Source of the DNA: CAVYXF01 sp963772335
GTDB lineage: Bacteria > Pseudomonadota > Alphaproteobacteria > Rhizobiales > Rhodomicrobiaceae
DNA: 64,000 nucleotides
Assembly (NCBI GenBank): GCA_963772335.1
Contig: CAVYXF010000001.1
Location: forward strand, 992,001-1,056,000
Reading direction: 5' to 3'
The notes beneath the pieces were generated by a model that was not told where the DNA came from, searched no databases, and saw nothing but the letters and a program-made list of their open reading frames with translations. The translations under genes and the position numbers were made by a program. This document shows, piece by piece, positions 42,504 to 50,391 of the stretch; the stretch's first letter is position 1; every line of letters starts with the position of its first letter.

Positions 42504-44116
42504 ACCTGGCACGCATCGAAGCGATTGTGAATGCCGTGCTCTATGAGGGCTATATCCTCTATCCTTATCGCCCCTCCAGCGTGAAGAATCGGCAGCGCTG
42601 GACTTTCGGCGGCGTCTATCCCCCGGGTTATACTGCCATCGATAAGAGCAGCGCCTGTACCATGCAGACCGAATGCCTGCTGCGCGGTGACGATGCGACC
42701 GCCGTCGAGGTGCATGTGCGCTTTCTGCATCTGGTCAGGCGAGAGCTTGGCGTGCTGGCCGAGCCAGTCGCGGAGCTGCCGGCGGAGCCGGATTTCGTCA
42801 GGGTGCCGTCCCTGACCGTGGGCGAGCAGCGCTTCCATGCCTGGGAGGAAGCGGTCGAGCGCGATGTCGCTGCACCGAGCCTCACGATCGGCGAGTTGAG
42901 GGCAGGCACGAACCGCATCCCCTTCGGCTTTGCCGGCGAGCGGACGATTGAACCGCTGCGTGAGCCGGACGGACGCGTTGCCGGCGTGATGATCCGCACC
43001 AGCGCGAGCCTGGACGGCGCGCTTACCATCGCGGCGAGGGAGGTCGCTCCGACGGTGTTCCGGCTGACGGTGCGAGTTGAAAATCTCACACAGTCTTCAG
43101 TCAGCGAGCTTAGCAGAGTTTATCGAAACGCCAACCAAAAGCCCCCTCACCCGGCTTCGGTCCTGACGGACCTCGCCGCTCTCTCCCGCGAGGGGAGAGG
43201 GCAAGTGGAGCAAGCTGATGGGTCATCGACCTCTCCCTTGGCTGGGCCAATGAAATTACCAAAGGAGGTTGCCTCGGGAAGCCCTCTCCCCTTGCGGGAG
43301 AGGGCGGACGCCGCGGAGCGGCGGCCGGGTGAGGGGGCTTTCCAGGACCCGGCATCTGCCGTTCACCCAACGCAGATCGACCGAGAGCTGCGCGAGGAGG
43401 CGCAGTTGCGCGCCTTTGCTTCGACGCACACAATCCTTGGCGTGGAAGGGGGCGCGTTCATTTCGCTGATGGACCCGCCCGCCGACCTCAAAGAAGCAGC
43501 AGAGGCCTGCGCCAATCAGGGCACCTGGCCGGTGCTCGCTGGCGATGTGGGTGCGACCGACACCCTGCTGTCGTCGCCGGTGATCCTTTACGACCACCCC
43601 GAAGTGGCACCGGAAAGCCCCGGCGATCTGTTCGACGCCACTGAGATCGATGAGATCCTGACCCTGCGCATCCTCGGCATGACCGATGAGGAAAAGCGCG
43701 AGATGGTCGCCACTGATGAGCGCGCTCGCGCCCTTCTGGAGCGTACCGAGGCGCTCACCGCCGCCGATATGGAGCGGCTGCATGGCACCTTGCGCAACCC
43801 GCGCTTTGCCTCGCCCCGGGATGCACCGCCGCCCAAGCCCGAGCTGGCCTTTCTGCATATGACCGGCCGTGATCTGAAGGTCGGCGATCTGGTGCGCCTG
43901 CGGCCTAAGCCCGGTGCCGACGCGATGGACATCGTGCTGAAGGACGAGCTTGCCGTTATCGAAGCGATCGAGCGCGATTTCGAGGACCGGGTGCATGTCG
44001 CGGTGGTGCTGGAAGCCGATCCGGGGCGCGAATTCGGCCTCGAACGCATGCCCGGCCACCGCTTCTTCTTTGCGCCCGACGAGATCGAGCCGGTCGAGCA
44101 GGAGGGCCGGCCATGA
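42500..44116 (+). CDS. Hydrogenase-operon protein of unknown function with in-frame palindromic insert
   Basis: A 538-residue protein. It starts MNLARIEAIVNAVLYEGYIL and contains conserved-looking blocks WTFGGVYPPGYTAID, MQTECLLRGD, GVEGGAFISLMDPP, GDVGATDTLLSSPVILYDHP and, at the end, GDLVRLRPKPGADAMDIV. Residues about 212-295 (KPPHPASVLTD ... RRPGEGAFQDP) are encoded by the palindromic elements at 43137-43345 and look like an insertion into an otherwise continuous domain. It is coupled to both neighbours by ATGA overlaps. I know it only as an operon companion of group 1h hydrogenases. Confidence 0.75.
   Translation: MNLARIEAIVNAVLYEGYILYPYRPSSVKNRQRWTFGGVYPPGYTAIDKSSACTMQTECLLRGDDATAVEVHVRFLHLVRRELGVLAEPVAELPAEPDFVRVPSLTVGEQRFHAWEEAVERDVAAPSLTIGELRAGTNRIPFGFAGERTIEPLREPDGRVAGVMIRTSASLDGALTIAAREVAPTVFRLTVRVENLTQSSVSELSRVYRNANQKPPHPASVLTDLAALSREGRGQVEQADGSSTSPLAGPMKLPKEVASGSPLPLRERADAAERRPGEGAFQDPASAVHPTQIDRELREEAQLRAFASTHTILGVEGGAFISLMDPPADLKEAAEACANQGTWPVLAGDVGATDTLLSSPVILYDHPEVAPESPGDLFDATEIDEILTLRILGMTDEEKREMVATDERARALLERTEALTAADMERLHGTLRNPRFASPRDAPPPKPELAFLHMTGRDLKVGDLVRLRPKPGADAMDIVLKDELAVIEAIERDFEDRVHVAVVLEADPGREFGLERMPGHRFFFAPDEIEPVEQEGRP
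43137..43345. repeat. Palindromic element pair B, inside a coding sequence
   Basis: Left unit about 43137-43203 (GCCCCCTCACCCGG ... CGAGGGGAGAGGGCAAG) and right unit about 43281-43345 (CCCTCTCCCCTTGCGGG ... GGGTGAGGGGGC) are the same element as in pair A but point away from each other. The insert keeps the reading frame and adds about 80 Arg/Pro/Ser-rich residues to the 538-residue protein. Confidence 0.75.
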
Positions 44117-44661
44117 CCCGCATTCTCGTCGCCGGCATCGGCAACATCTTCATGGGCGATGACGCGTTCGGCGTCGAGGTGGCGCAACGGCTCGCGCGGC
44201 GGCCGCTCCCGGAGGCGGTGAAGGTCGTCGATTTCGGCATCCGTGGCATCGACCTCACCTATGCGCTGCTCGAGGGCTATGATGCGGCGATCCTGGTCGA
44301 TGCGGCGCAGCGCGGCGTGCCGCCCGGCACCGTCTCCATCATCGCGCCGGAGCCGCCACCCGGCGAGCCGGCCGCGCCTGAAGCGCTGTTTCTGGAGCCG
44401 CATAATCTCGATCCAGCGAAAGTGCTGAACTTCGTCACCGCAATGGGCGGCGGCTGTGGGCGCATCCTGCTGGTCGCCTGCGAGCCCGAGACGCTGGGCG
44501 ACGAGGAAACCGGCGCGATGGGGCTCAGCCCCGTGGTCACGGCCGCGGTCGAAGAAGCGGTGACGGCCGTCGAGCGGCTGGTTGGCGAGCTGCTGGAACC
44601 AGCCATACGCAGCAATGCGGATAGCGCTCACGTCAGCGAACTGGGAGGAGGAATGAGATGA
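44113..44661 (+). CDS. Hydrogenase maturation protease (group 1h partner)
   Basis: A 182-residue HupD/HyaD-type endopeptidase. The N-terminal ILVAGIGNIFMGDDAFGVEV has the nickel-site Glu/Asp region, and the second motif is VVDFGIRGIDLTYALLEGYD, followed by ILVDAAQRG. It is distinct from the group 2a protease at 30033 and presumably cleaves HhyL after DPCLPCGVH. Coupled to the upstream gene by ATGA. The C-terminal 25 residues are poorly conserved-looking. Confidence 0.9.
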   Translation: MTRILVAGIGNIFMGDDAFGVEVAQRLARRPLPEAVKVVDFGIRGIDLTYALLEGYDAAILVDAAQRGVPPGTVSIIAPEPPPGEPAAPEALFLEPHNLDPAKVLNFVTAMGGGCGRILLVACEPETLGDEETGAMGLSPVVTAAVEEAVTAVERLVGELLEPAIRSNADSAHVSELGGGMR

Positions 44662-44765
44662 GCGGTTGGGAGATCTTCTGGATCGTGGTAGCGGTGCTGA
44701 TACTGGCGCTTTTCGTCACCAATCTGCGCGATCTCATGCGCTATATGCGCATCCGGTCGATGTGA
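44658..44765 (+). CDS. 35-residue membrane microprotein (possibly DUF6893)
   Basis: Thirty-five codons starting MSGWEIFWIVVAVLILALF and ending LMRYMRIRSM: one membrane helix and a basic cytoplasmic tail. GGGAGGAGGAATGAG in front is a strong ribosome site, and the ATG overlaps the protease stop. Microproteins of this type (I believe DUF6893) occur in the same position in other hydrogenase clusters. A likely role is membrane tethering or modulation of the group 1h enzyme; unproven. Confidence 0.75.
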   Translation: MSGWEIFWIVVAVLILALFVTNLRDLMRYMRIRSM

Positions 44766-44823
44766 GGCAGCAGGTGCGCATCGGCCCAGAATCACTCAAG
44801 GACATTCGCGGAAGGCTGTCGTC

Positions 44824-45105
44824 ATGTGTCTAGGCATTCCCGGCCAGATCGTCGCGATCTCCAATCCCGAATATGCGCTCGGGATCGTGGACGTCGCGGG
44901 CGTGAGGCGCGAGATCAATTTGCTCTGCATCGTCAATGACGACCATCCGCTCGAGGCCTGCGTCGGCGATTGGGTGCTGGTGCATGTCGGCTTCGCCATG
45001 AGCCGGATCGACGAGGCCGAGGCTGCCGCGACGCTGAAAATCCTGCATGAGCTGGGCGAGGTGCAGCCGGAGCTGGAGGCAATGCGCACATCCGGCGAGG
45101 CCTGA
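44824..45105 (+). CDS. hypC: Hydrogenase assembly chaperone HypC
   Basis: A 93-residue chaperone starting MCLGIPGQIVAI; Cys2 is the residue that carries the iron-ligand precursor and contacts the large subunit. The beta-barrel core contains GIVDVAGVRREINL and GDWVLVHVGFAMSRID, and the C-terminal helix DEAEAAATLKILHELG follows. It works with HypD on the Fe(CN)2CO unit. Only one hypC is present for two large subunits. Confidence 0.95.
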   Translation: MCLGIPGQIVAISNPEYALGIVDVAGVRREINLLCIVNDDHPLEACVGDWVLVHVGFAMSRIDEAEAAATLKILHELGEVQPELEAMRTSGEA

Positions 45106-45140
45106 GGCCCGCCGGGCGTGTCGCGGAAAGGAGGTCACCG

Positions 45141-45824
45141 ATGGCGGACGAGGAATTGGAGGCGCTCTATCCGTTTCTGCACGGCCGGAAACAGGACCCG
45201 CAGGCGCTGAACGCGGCGCTCGTGGAGTCCGTGCGCCAGAAGGCCGGGGATCATCAGCGCGTGTTCGCCGAGTTCTTCGCAGGGCACGGCCAGTCGGTAG
45301 TCGACGCTGCCAAGACTGTCGCCGAGGTCTATCGCACCGGCGGTCGCCTTTTCACCATGGGCAATGGCGGATCGAGCTGCGACGCCGCCCACGTCGCTGT
45401 CGAGTTCTTGCACCCGGTCACCGCCGGGCGCCCTGCCCTCACCGCCATCGACCTCACCTGCGACCGCACGATGATGACGGCGGTCGGCAATGACGTGGGC
45501 TTCGACCACATTTTCGCCCGCCAGATCATCGCTCAGGGGCGGCGGGGCGACGGGCTGATCGGTATCTCGACATCAGGGAATTCCGCCAATCTGATTAAGG
45601 CGTTCGTCAAGGCGAAGGAGATGGGGCTGAAGACCATTGGCCTCGCCGGCAACACCGGCGGCGCAATGGCCTCGATCGGGTTGGATCACTGCCTGATGGT
45701 GGAGACTGACAGCATCCACCGCATCCAGGAATGCCACGTTGCGATCTATCATATCCTGTGGGACCTGGTGCATACCCTGCTCGCCGACGAGCGCGGCACT
45801 CTGGAACAGCGCGCGGCGGGTTAG
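45141..45824 (+). CDS. GmhA-like SIS-domain protein in the hyp operon
   Basis: A 227-residue SIS (sugar isomerase) protein resembling phosphoheptose isomerase. Visible motifs are FTMGNGGSSCDAAHVAVEF, TAVGNDVGFDHIFARQI, IGISTSGNSANLIKA and the C-terminal histidines in HRIQECHVAIYHILWDLVH. The N-terminal 30 residues are extra. It lies between hypC and hypD, an arrangement I recall from other high-affinity hydrogenase clusters. Either a true heptose isomerase misplaced by history or a phosphosugar-binding maturation factor; position favours the second, by inference. Confidence 0.88.
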   Translation: MADEELEALYPFLHGRKQDPQALNAALVESVRQKAGDHQRVFAEFFAGHGQSVVDAAKTVAEVYRTGGRLFTMGNGGSSCDAAHVAVEFLHPVTAGRPALTAIDLTCDRTMMTAVGNDVGFDHIFARQIIAQGRRGDGLIGISTSGNSANLIKAFVKAKEMGLKTIGLAGNTGGAMASIGLDHCLMVETDSIHRIQECHVAIYHILWDLVHTLLADERGTLEQRAAG

Positions 45825-46210
45825 GGGATGAGGTTGGACGAGACCATGACCGAGACTGCGACGCCACTGGTCGGGCTCCTTTTCCAACGGGAGCCCCCCG
45901 CCAGCTACCCGGGCGATCGCCTCCGGTTCCTTCTCCCATGGGGGGAGGGACAGGGTGAGGGGTGGCGCCCTTTCGGAGAGGCAAAGCTGTGCCACAGCCT
46001 GAGGCCTTACCCCCTCACCCCCACCCTCTTCCCATGGGAGAGGGAACTTCCTGCGCTTAAAGTGGCGCCCCCGCTTCAATTTCCGAGGTTTATAGGCGAT
46101 CTGCAGGAGCATTCGCGAATTGCGCCGGACGCCGCAGCACGTATACGGCTGGGCAACTCGCCGCGCGCGATAAACGCTGCAGCATCTCTCGGCCAGGACA
46201 GGGAGCGCTT
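45825..46210. repeat. Intergenic region with degraded palindromic element pair C
   Basis: About 386 bases between the SIS gene and hypD. Two units resembling pairs A and B are present at about 45925-45967 (CTTCTCCCATGGGGGGAGGG then CAGGGTGAGGGG) and 46007-46052 (CCCCCTCACCC then CTCTTCCCATGGGAGAGGG), in facing orientation. They differ in the hairpin tip (CCCATGGG). No gene recognised; hypD translation starts after GGGAGCGCTT. Confidence 0.6.
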
Positions 46211-47350
46211 ATGAAATATGTCGATGAGTTCCGTGATCCCGAGATGGCCCGCTCGCTCTTGCGCGAGATCGAGCGGCTAGTTGCCGGGATCGAGATCTGC
46301 CGGACGCGGCCGCTCGCGCTGATGGAGGTCTGCGGCGGGCACACCCACGCCATCTTCAAATTCGGCATCGAGACCATGCTGCCGGACGCCATCGAGCTGG
46401 TGCACGGGCCAGGCTGCCCGGTCTGCGTGCTGCCGATGGGCCGCGTCGATGACTGCATTGCTCTCGCCGAGACGCCCGGCGTGATCTTCACCACCTTCGG
46501 CGATGCCATGCGTGTGCCCGGCTCGAAGAAGAGCCTGATGCAGGCCAAGGCCGAAGGCGCGGACGTCCGCATGGTCTATTCGCCGCTCGACGCTTTGGCG
46601 CTCGCCAGGAAGCACCCGGACCGGGAGGTGATCTTTTTCGGCCTGGGCTTCGAGACCACCATGCCCTCGACCGCGCTCACAGTGCTGCAGGCCGAGCGCG
46701 AGGGCATTTCGAACTTCTCGCTGTTCTGCAACCACATCACCATCATCCCAACCATCAAGGCGATCCTCGACAGCCCGGAGATGCAGCTCGACGGCTTTCT
46801 CGGCCCCGGCCATGTCAGCATGGTGATCGGCACCCGGCCATATCGCTTCATCTGCGATCATTACCGCCGGCCGCTGGTGGTCGCGGGCTTCGAGCCGCTC
46901 GACGTGCTGCAGTCGGTGTGGATGGTGCTCAAGCAGATCGCCGAGGGGCGCTGCGAGATCGAGAACCAGTACAATCGCGTGGTGCCCGAGACCGGCAACC
47001 GCGCGGCGCTCTCCGCGGTCGGAAAGGTTTTCGAGCTGCGCGAGTTCTTTGAATGGCGCGGGCTCGGCTCGATCGACCATTCCGGCGTGCGCATCCGTCA
47101 GGCCTATGCCCAGTATGACGCCGAACGGCGCTTCTCCGTGCCGGCCCTCAAGATCGCCGACCCGAAATCCTGCCAGTGCGGCGAGGTGCTTAAGGGCGTG
47201 ATCAAGCCTTGGGAGTGCAAGGTGTTCGGCAGCGCCTGTACGCCGGAGAAACCGCTCGGCGCGCTGATGGTGTCGTCGGAAGGCGCGTGCGCGGCCTATT
47301 ACCAGTTCGGCGACCTCGATGCCTTGCGCGAAAAGAGGGGCGCCGCATGA
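46211..47350 (+). CDS. hypD: Hydrogenase formation protein HypD
   Basis: A 379-residue [4Fe-4S] scaffold on which the Fe(CN)2CO group is assembled with HypC. Key motifs are EVCGGHTHAIFKFG, HGPGCPVCVLPMG and FFGLGFETTMPSTAL, and the C-terminal cluster ligands are in CQCGEVLKG, WECKVFG and ACTPEKPLGA. Length is normal. It overlaps hypE by four bases. Confidence 0.96.
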   Translation: MKYVDEFRDPEMARSLLREIERLVAGIEICRTRPLALMEVCGGHTHAIFKFGIETMLPDAIELVHGPGCPVCVLPMGRVDDCIALAETPGVIFTTFGDAMRVPGSKKSLMQAKAEGADVRMVYSPLDALALARKHPDREVIFFGLGFETTMPSTALTVLQAEREGISNFSLFCNHITIIPTIKAILDSPEMQLDGFLGPGHVSMVIGTRPYRFICDHYRRPLVVAGFEPLDVLQSVWMVLKQIAEGRCEIENQYNRVVPETGNRAALSAVGKVFELREFFEWRGLGSIDHSGVRIRQAYAQYDAERRFSVPALKIADPKSCQCGEVLKGVIKPWECKVFGSACTPEKPLGALMVSSEGACAAYYQFGDLDALREKRGAA

Positions 47351-48435
47351 AGATCGCAGCACCGCTCATGGATGCTGTCAATGGCGGTCGGGCGCGCCGG
47401 CGCGGCACTGTCAGCGTTCCGACTGTGACGCTTGCCCATGGCGGCGGCGGCAAGGCGATGCGCGATCTTGTCGACGACGTGTTCATCAGCGTGTTCGACA
47501 ATCCCGCGCTTGCCCCCCTCGACGACCAGGCGCGGTTCGCGCTCGCCGATCTCGCGGCGCTGGGCGACCGGCTGGCGATCACGACGGATTCCTATGTGGT
47601 CGATCCGCTGTTCTTTCCCGGCGGCGACATCGGCAAGCTGGCGGTCAACGGCACGGTGAACGACCTCGCGGTCGGCGGCGCGACGCCGCTTTACCTGACC
47701 TGCGGGGCGATTATCGAGGAGGGGCTGGAGGTCGACACCCTGCGCCAAGTGGCTCGCTCGATGGCCGAGGCCGCCAGGGCCGCCGGCGTGATGATCGTGA
47801 CCGGCGACACCAAAGTCGTGACCCGCGGGGCCTGCGACAAGCTGTTCCTCAACACCACCGGGATCGGCGTGATCCGTGAAGGCGTGCGGCTCGGCGCCGA
47901 GAACGCGCGACCGGGCGATGTGGTGCTGGTCAATGGCGTACTCGGGGACCACGGCGCCGCCATCCTCAATGCGCGCGGCGACATGGCGCTGACCTCGCCG
48001 GTCGAGAGCGACTGCGCGGCGCTGCACGAGCTGATCGCGGCGCTGCTCACGGCGGCACCGGCCACGCGCTTCATCCGTGATGCCACGCGCGGCGGGCTAG
48101 CGACGGTGCTGAACGAGATTGCGCTTGCAGCGAATGTCGGAATCGAGATCGAGGAGACCGCGACTCCGATCCGCGAGGAGGTGAAGGGCTTCTGCGAGAT
48201 CCTCGGCCTCGATCCGCTCTATCTCGCCAATGAAGGCAAGATCGTGTGCGTCGTCCCTGAGGCAGAGGCTAAGGCCGCGCTTGGGGCGTTGCGCAGCCAT
48301 GATCTGGGGGGTGCGGCAGCAATCGTCGGCCGCGTCACGGAACAGCGGCCCGGCCGCGTTGTTATGCAGACGATCTTCGGTGGCCGGCGCATCGTCGACA
48401 TGCTGGTCGGGGAGCAATTACCCCGAATATGTTGA
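47347..48435 (+). CDS. hypE: Carbamoyl-dehydratase HypE
   Basis: A 362-residue enzyme that dehydrates the HypF-supplied thiocarbamate to thiocyanate on its C-terminal cysteine. The C-terminus is PRIC, the required carrier motif. The PurM-like ATP-binding core shows TLAHGGGGKAMRDLVDDVF, GGDIGKLAVNGTVNDLAV and ATRGGLATVLNEIA. The start at 47347 follows from ATGA overlap with hypD. About 25 residues precede the core. Confidence 0.96.
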   Translation: MKIAAPLMDAVNGGRARRRGTVSVPTVTLAHGGGGKAMRDLVDDVFISVFDNPALAPLDDQARFALADLAALGDRLAITTDSYVVDPLFFPGGDIGKLAVNGTVNDLAVGGATPLYLTCGAIIEEGLEVDTLRQVARSMAEAARAAGVMIVTGDTKVVTRGACDKLFLNTTGIGVIREGVRLGAENARPGDVVLVNGVLGDHGAAILNARGDMALTSPVESDCAALHELIAALLTAAPATRFIRDATRGGLATVLNEIALAANVGIEIEETATPIREEVKGFCEILGLDPLYLANEGKIVCVVPEAEAKAALGALRSHDLGGAAAIVGRVTEQRPGRVVMQTIFGGRRIVDMLVGEQLPRIC

Positions 48436-48460
48436 CATCGATTGCGCCGCGAGCCGCCCT

Positions 48461-48796
48461 ATGCACGAGCTTGGCATCACCCAGAATATTGTCATTATTG
48501 TCGCCGAACACGCTCAAGGCCGTCCGGTCAAGCGCGTTGTGCTGGAGGTCGGAACGCTCGCAGGCGTCATGCCGGACTCCATCCGCTTCTGCTTCGACGT
48601 TGTCGCGGCGGGCACGGCGCTTGAGGGCGCCGTCCTTGAGATCCGCGAAATCGACGCGCGGGCGCGCTGTAAGACTTGCGGCGCGGAGTTTATCCAGGTC
48701 ACATTGCTCAGCCCCTGTGATTGCGGCTCTCATTCGGTGGACCGGTTGACAGGGGATGAGCTGAACATCAAGGAATACGAACTCCATCCGGCCTGA
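48461..48796 (+). CDS. hypA: Hydrogenase nickel chaperone HypA
   Basis: A 111-residue nickel-delivery protein starting MHELGITQNIVIIVAEHA; Met1-His2-Glu3 forms the nickel site. The zinc knuckle has CKTC at about residue 73 but its second half reads SPCDCGS, i.e. CxC rather than the usual CPxCGS, so one zinc ligand is shifted by a position. It lies 25 bases after hypE and 66 bases before hypB, which it partners. Otherwise normal in length. Confidence 0.93.
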   Translation: MHELGITQNIVIIVAEHAQGRPVKRVVLEVGTLAGVMPDSIRFCFDVVAAGTALEGAVLEIREIDARARCKTCGAEFIQVTLLSPCDCGSHSVDRLTGDELNIKEYELHPA

Positions 48797-48862
48797 AGCG
48801 GCGAAGCGCATCCGCATCCCGAGCGGCGCCAGCTTTCCAGGGCCTTCGATAAGGAGAACGCC

Positions 48863-49723
48863 ATGTGTGAAAGCTGCGGCTGCTCAGAGGGAGCGAAGGC
48901 GACCCTTATCAATCTGCGCACCGGCGAGACGACGGCGATTCCGGCTGATCACGCCTTGCATCATCATGCGCACGAGCACCAGCACCAACATGAGCATGGG
49001 GGTGACCATCATCACGGCCATGATCATTCGCATTCCCACGACCACAGCCATGGCACGACCGTCGCGCTCGGCGAGGCGGTACTGCGCAAGAATAACGAGC
49101 TGGCGGCCCGCAACCGCGCTTGGTTCGCCGGGCGCGAAATTCTCGCGCTGAACCTGGTCAGCTCGCCCGGCGCAGGCAAGACCACGCTGCTGGAGCGCAC
49201 CATCGGTGAATGCGGCAGCGAACATGCTTTCTCGGTCATCGAAGGCGATCAAGCCACTGCAAATGACGGCGAGCGTATTCGGGCGGCGGGCGCACCTGTG
49301 GTCCAGGTCAATACCGGCACCGGCTGTCATCTCGAAGCCGATATGGTCGCGCGCGCCCTGAAGGAACTCGCACCCGCTTTCGGCTCGGTGGTGATGATCG
49401 AAAATGTCGGCAATCTGGTTTGTCCGGCGCTGTTCGATCTTGGGGAGCGTGCCAAGGTCGCAATCATTTCCATCACCGAGGGCGAGGACAAGGCGGTAAA
49501 ATATCCGCACATTTTTCAAGCCTCGAGCCTGGTGCTGATCAACAAGATCGATCTTCTGCCGCATCTGCGGTTCGACATCGATGCGTGCATCGCCAACATC
49601 CGCAAAGTCAATCCATTCGCCGAAATCCTGCAAATTTCGGCCACGACCGGCGAAGGTCTGGAGCAATGGTACGCCTGGATCGCGGCGGCTTGGAAATCGG
49701 TGCGAGAGCAGGCTTTTGCCTGA
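48863..49723 (+). CDS. hypB: Nickel-inserting GTPase HypB
   Basis: A 286-residue GTPase that loads nickel into the large subunit. The N-terminal high-affinity site CESCGC is present, followed by a nickel-storage stretch with 18 histidines between residues 30 and 63. The G domain shows Walker A SPGAGKTT (101-108), then GDQATANDGERI, ENVGNLVCP and the specificity motif NKIDLLPHL. AAGGAGAACGCC before the ATG fixes the start. It is the last gene of the island, 18 bases from a convergent gene. Confidence 0.96.
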   Translation: MCESCGCSEGAKATLINLRTGETTAIPADHALHHHAHEHQHQHEHGGDHHHGHDHSHSHDHSHGTTVALGEAVLRKNNELAARNRAWFAGREILALNLVSSPGAGKTTLLERTIGECGSEHAFSVIEGDQATANDGERIRAAGAPVVQVNTGTGCHLEADMVARALKELAPAFGSVVMIENVGNLVCPALFDLGERAKVAIISITEGEDKAVKYPHIFQASSLVLINKIDLLPHLRFDIDACIANIRKVNPFAEILQISATTGEGLEQWYAWIAAAWKSVREQAFA

Positions 49724-49741
49724 GCAGGCGATTGGCTGCGA

Positions 49742-50179
49742 CTATTCCTTCTCGAGCTGCTCGTAGACCTGCTTCGTGCCGAAATAGACGCCCTGGGCAA
49801 GCAGGACGCATCCTAGGAGATCGAGCAGCAGGCAAAGCGCCATTGCGGGAATGCCAAAAGGTAGGATCGCCGCGACAATCAGCTTTGCCGCGAAAGAGCA
49901 CCAGGCGAGCGTCGTTCTGACGCCGTGGCGCGCCGCAAGCCGCATGTCGATGCCAACGAGCGAGGGCTCAAGATACTCAAGCAGGCCGGTCGCCAGTGCC
50001 ATCGCGCCGATAATGACGCCGACGGTTGTCGCGACCAGCGCGATGCGCCACCAGGGCTCGGGCCCGGCAATCAGCGCGGTGATATCGAGGAGTGGCACGA
50101 CGAGCCACATCCCTATCGGGACATGCACCAGGAGCGGGTGCAAAGGGAGCCCAAACAGGCGGAGCCGCAGCGTCATCAC
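49742..50179 (-). CDS. DUF2231 membrane protein
   Basis: A 145-residue protein with four predicted membrane helices, matching DUF2231. The first helix contains the family signature LPLHPLLVHVPIGMWLVVPL, with the two conserved histidines likely to bind metal or haem. It is convergent with hypB and not part of the hydrogenase operon. Function unknown. Confidence 0.87.
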   Translation of the reverse strand: MMTLRLRLFGLPLHPLLVHVPIGMWLVVPLLDITALIAGPEPWWRIALVATTVGVIIGAMALATGLLEYLEPSLVGIDMRLAARHGVRTTLAWCSFAAKLIVAAILPFGIPAMALCLLLDLLGCVLLAQGVYFGTKQVYEQLEKE

Positions 50180-50391
50180 AGGCCTCTGATCTACCGCACT
50201 AGACCTAGCACACCACCGACGCTCCCGCGATCAGCGCTGCGCTCGTCCGCCTCTTGTGACGAGCGGAATGGCCCGCCTACGCGCTTGAGAAGATTGGATT
50301 GGTGGCTTGCCGCCGGCAATGCTAATAGCTCGCCATACTTCCTTTTTTTGGCATTCGTTTGAGCTTAAGCCTTTCCTTGAGATCCCTCACC

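Noticed and set aside
43110..43433. Short minus-strand ORFs over repeat pair B
   Set aside because: They arise from the palindromic repeat itself and are antisense to a coupled coding gene.
40980..46055. Palindromic elements considered as a CRISPR array
   Set aside because: Units are paired inverted hairpins, not regularly spaced direct repeats with unique spacers, and no cas genes are present.
48951..49055. His-codon run in hypB considered as a tandem repeat
   Set aside because: It is the nickel-storage stretch of HypB, coding and expected.
48884..49666. 260-codon minus-strand ORF opposite hypB
   Set aside because: Shadow of hypB; its Met/Val-rich part is the complement of the His-codon run.
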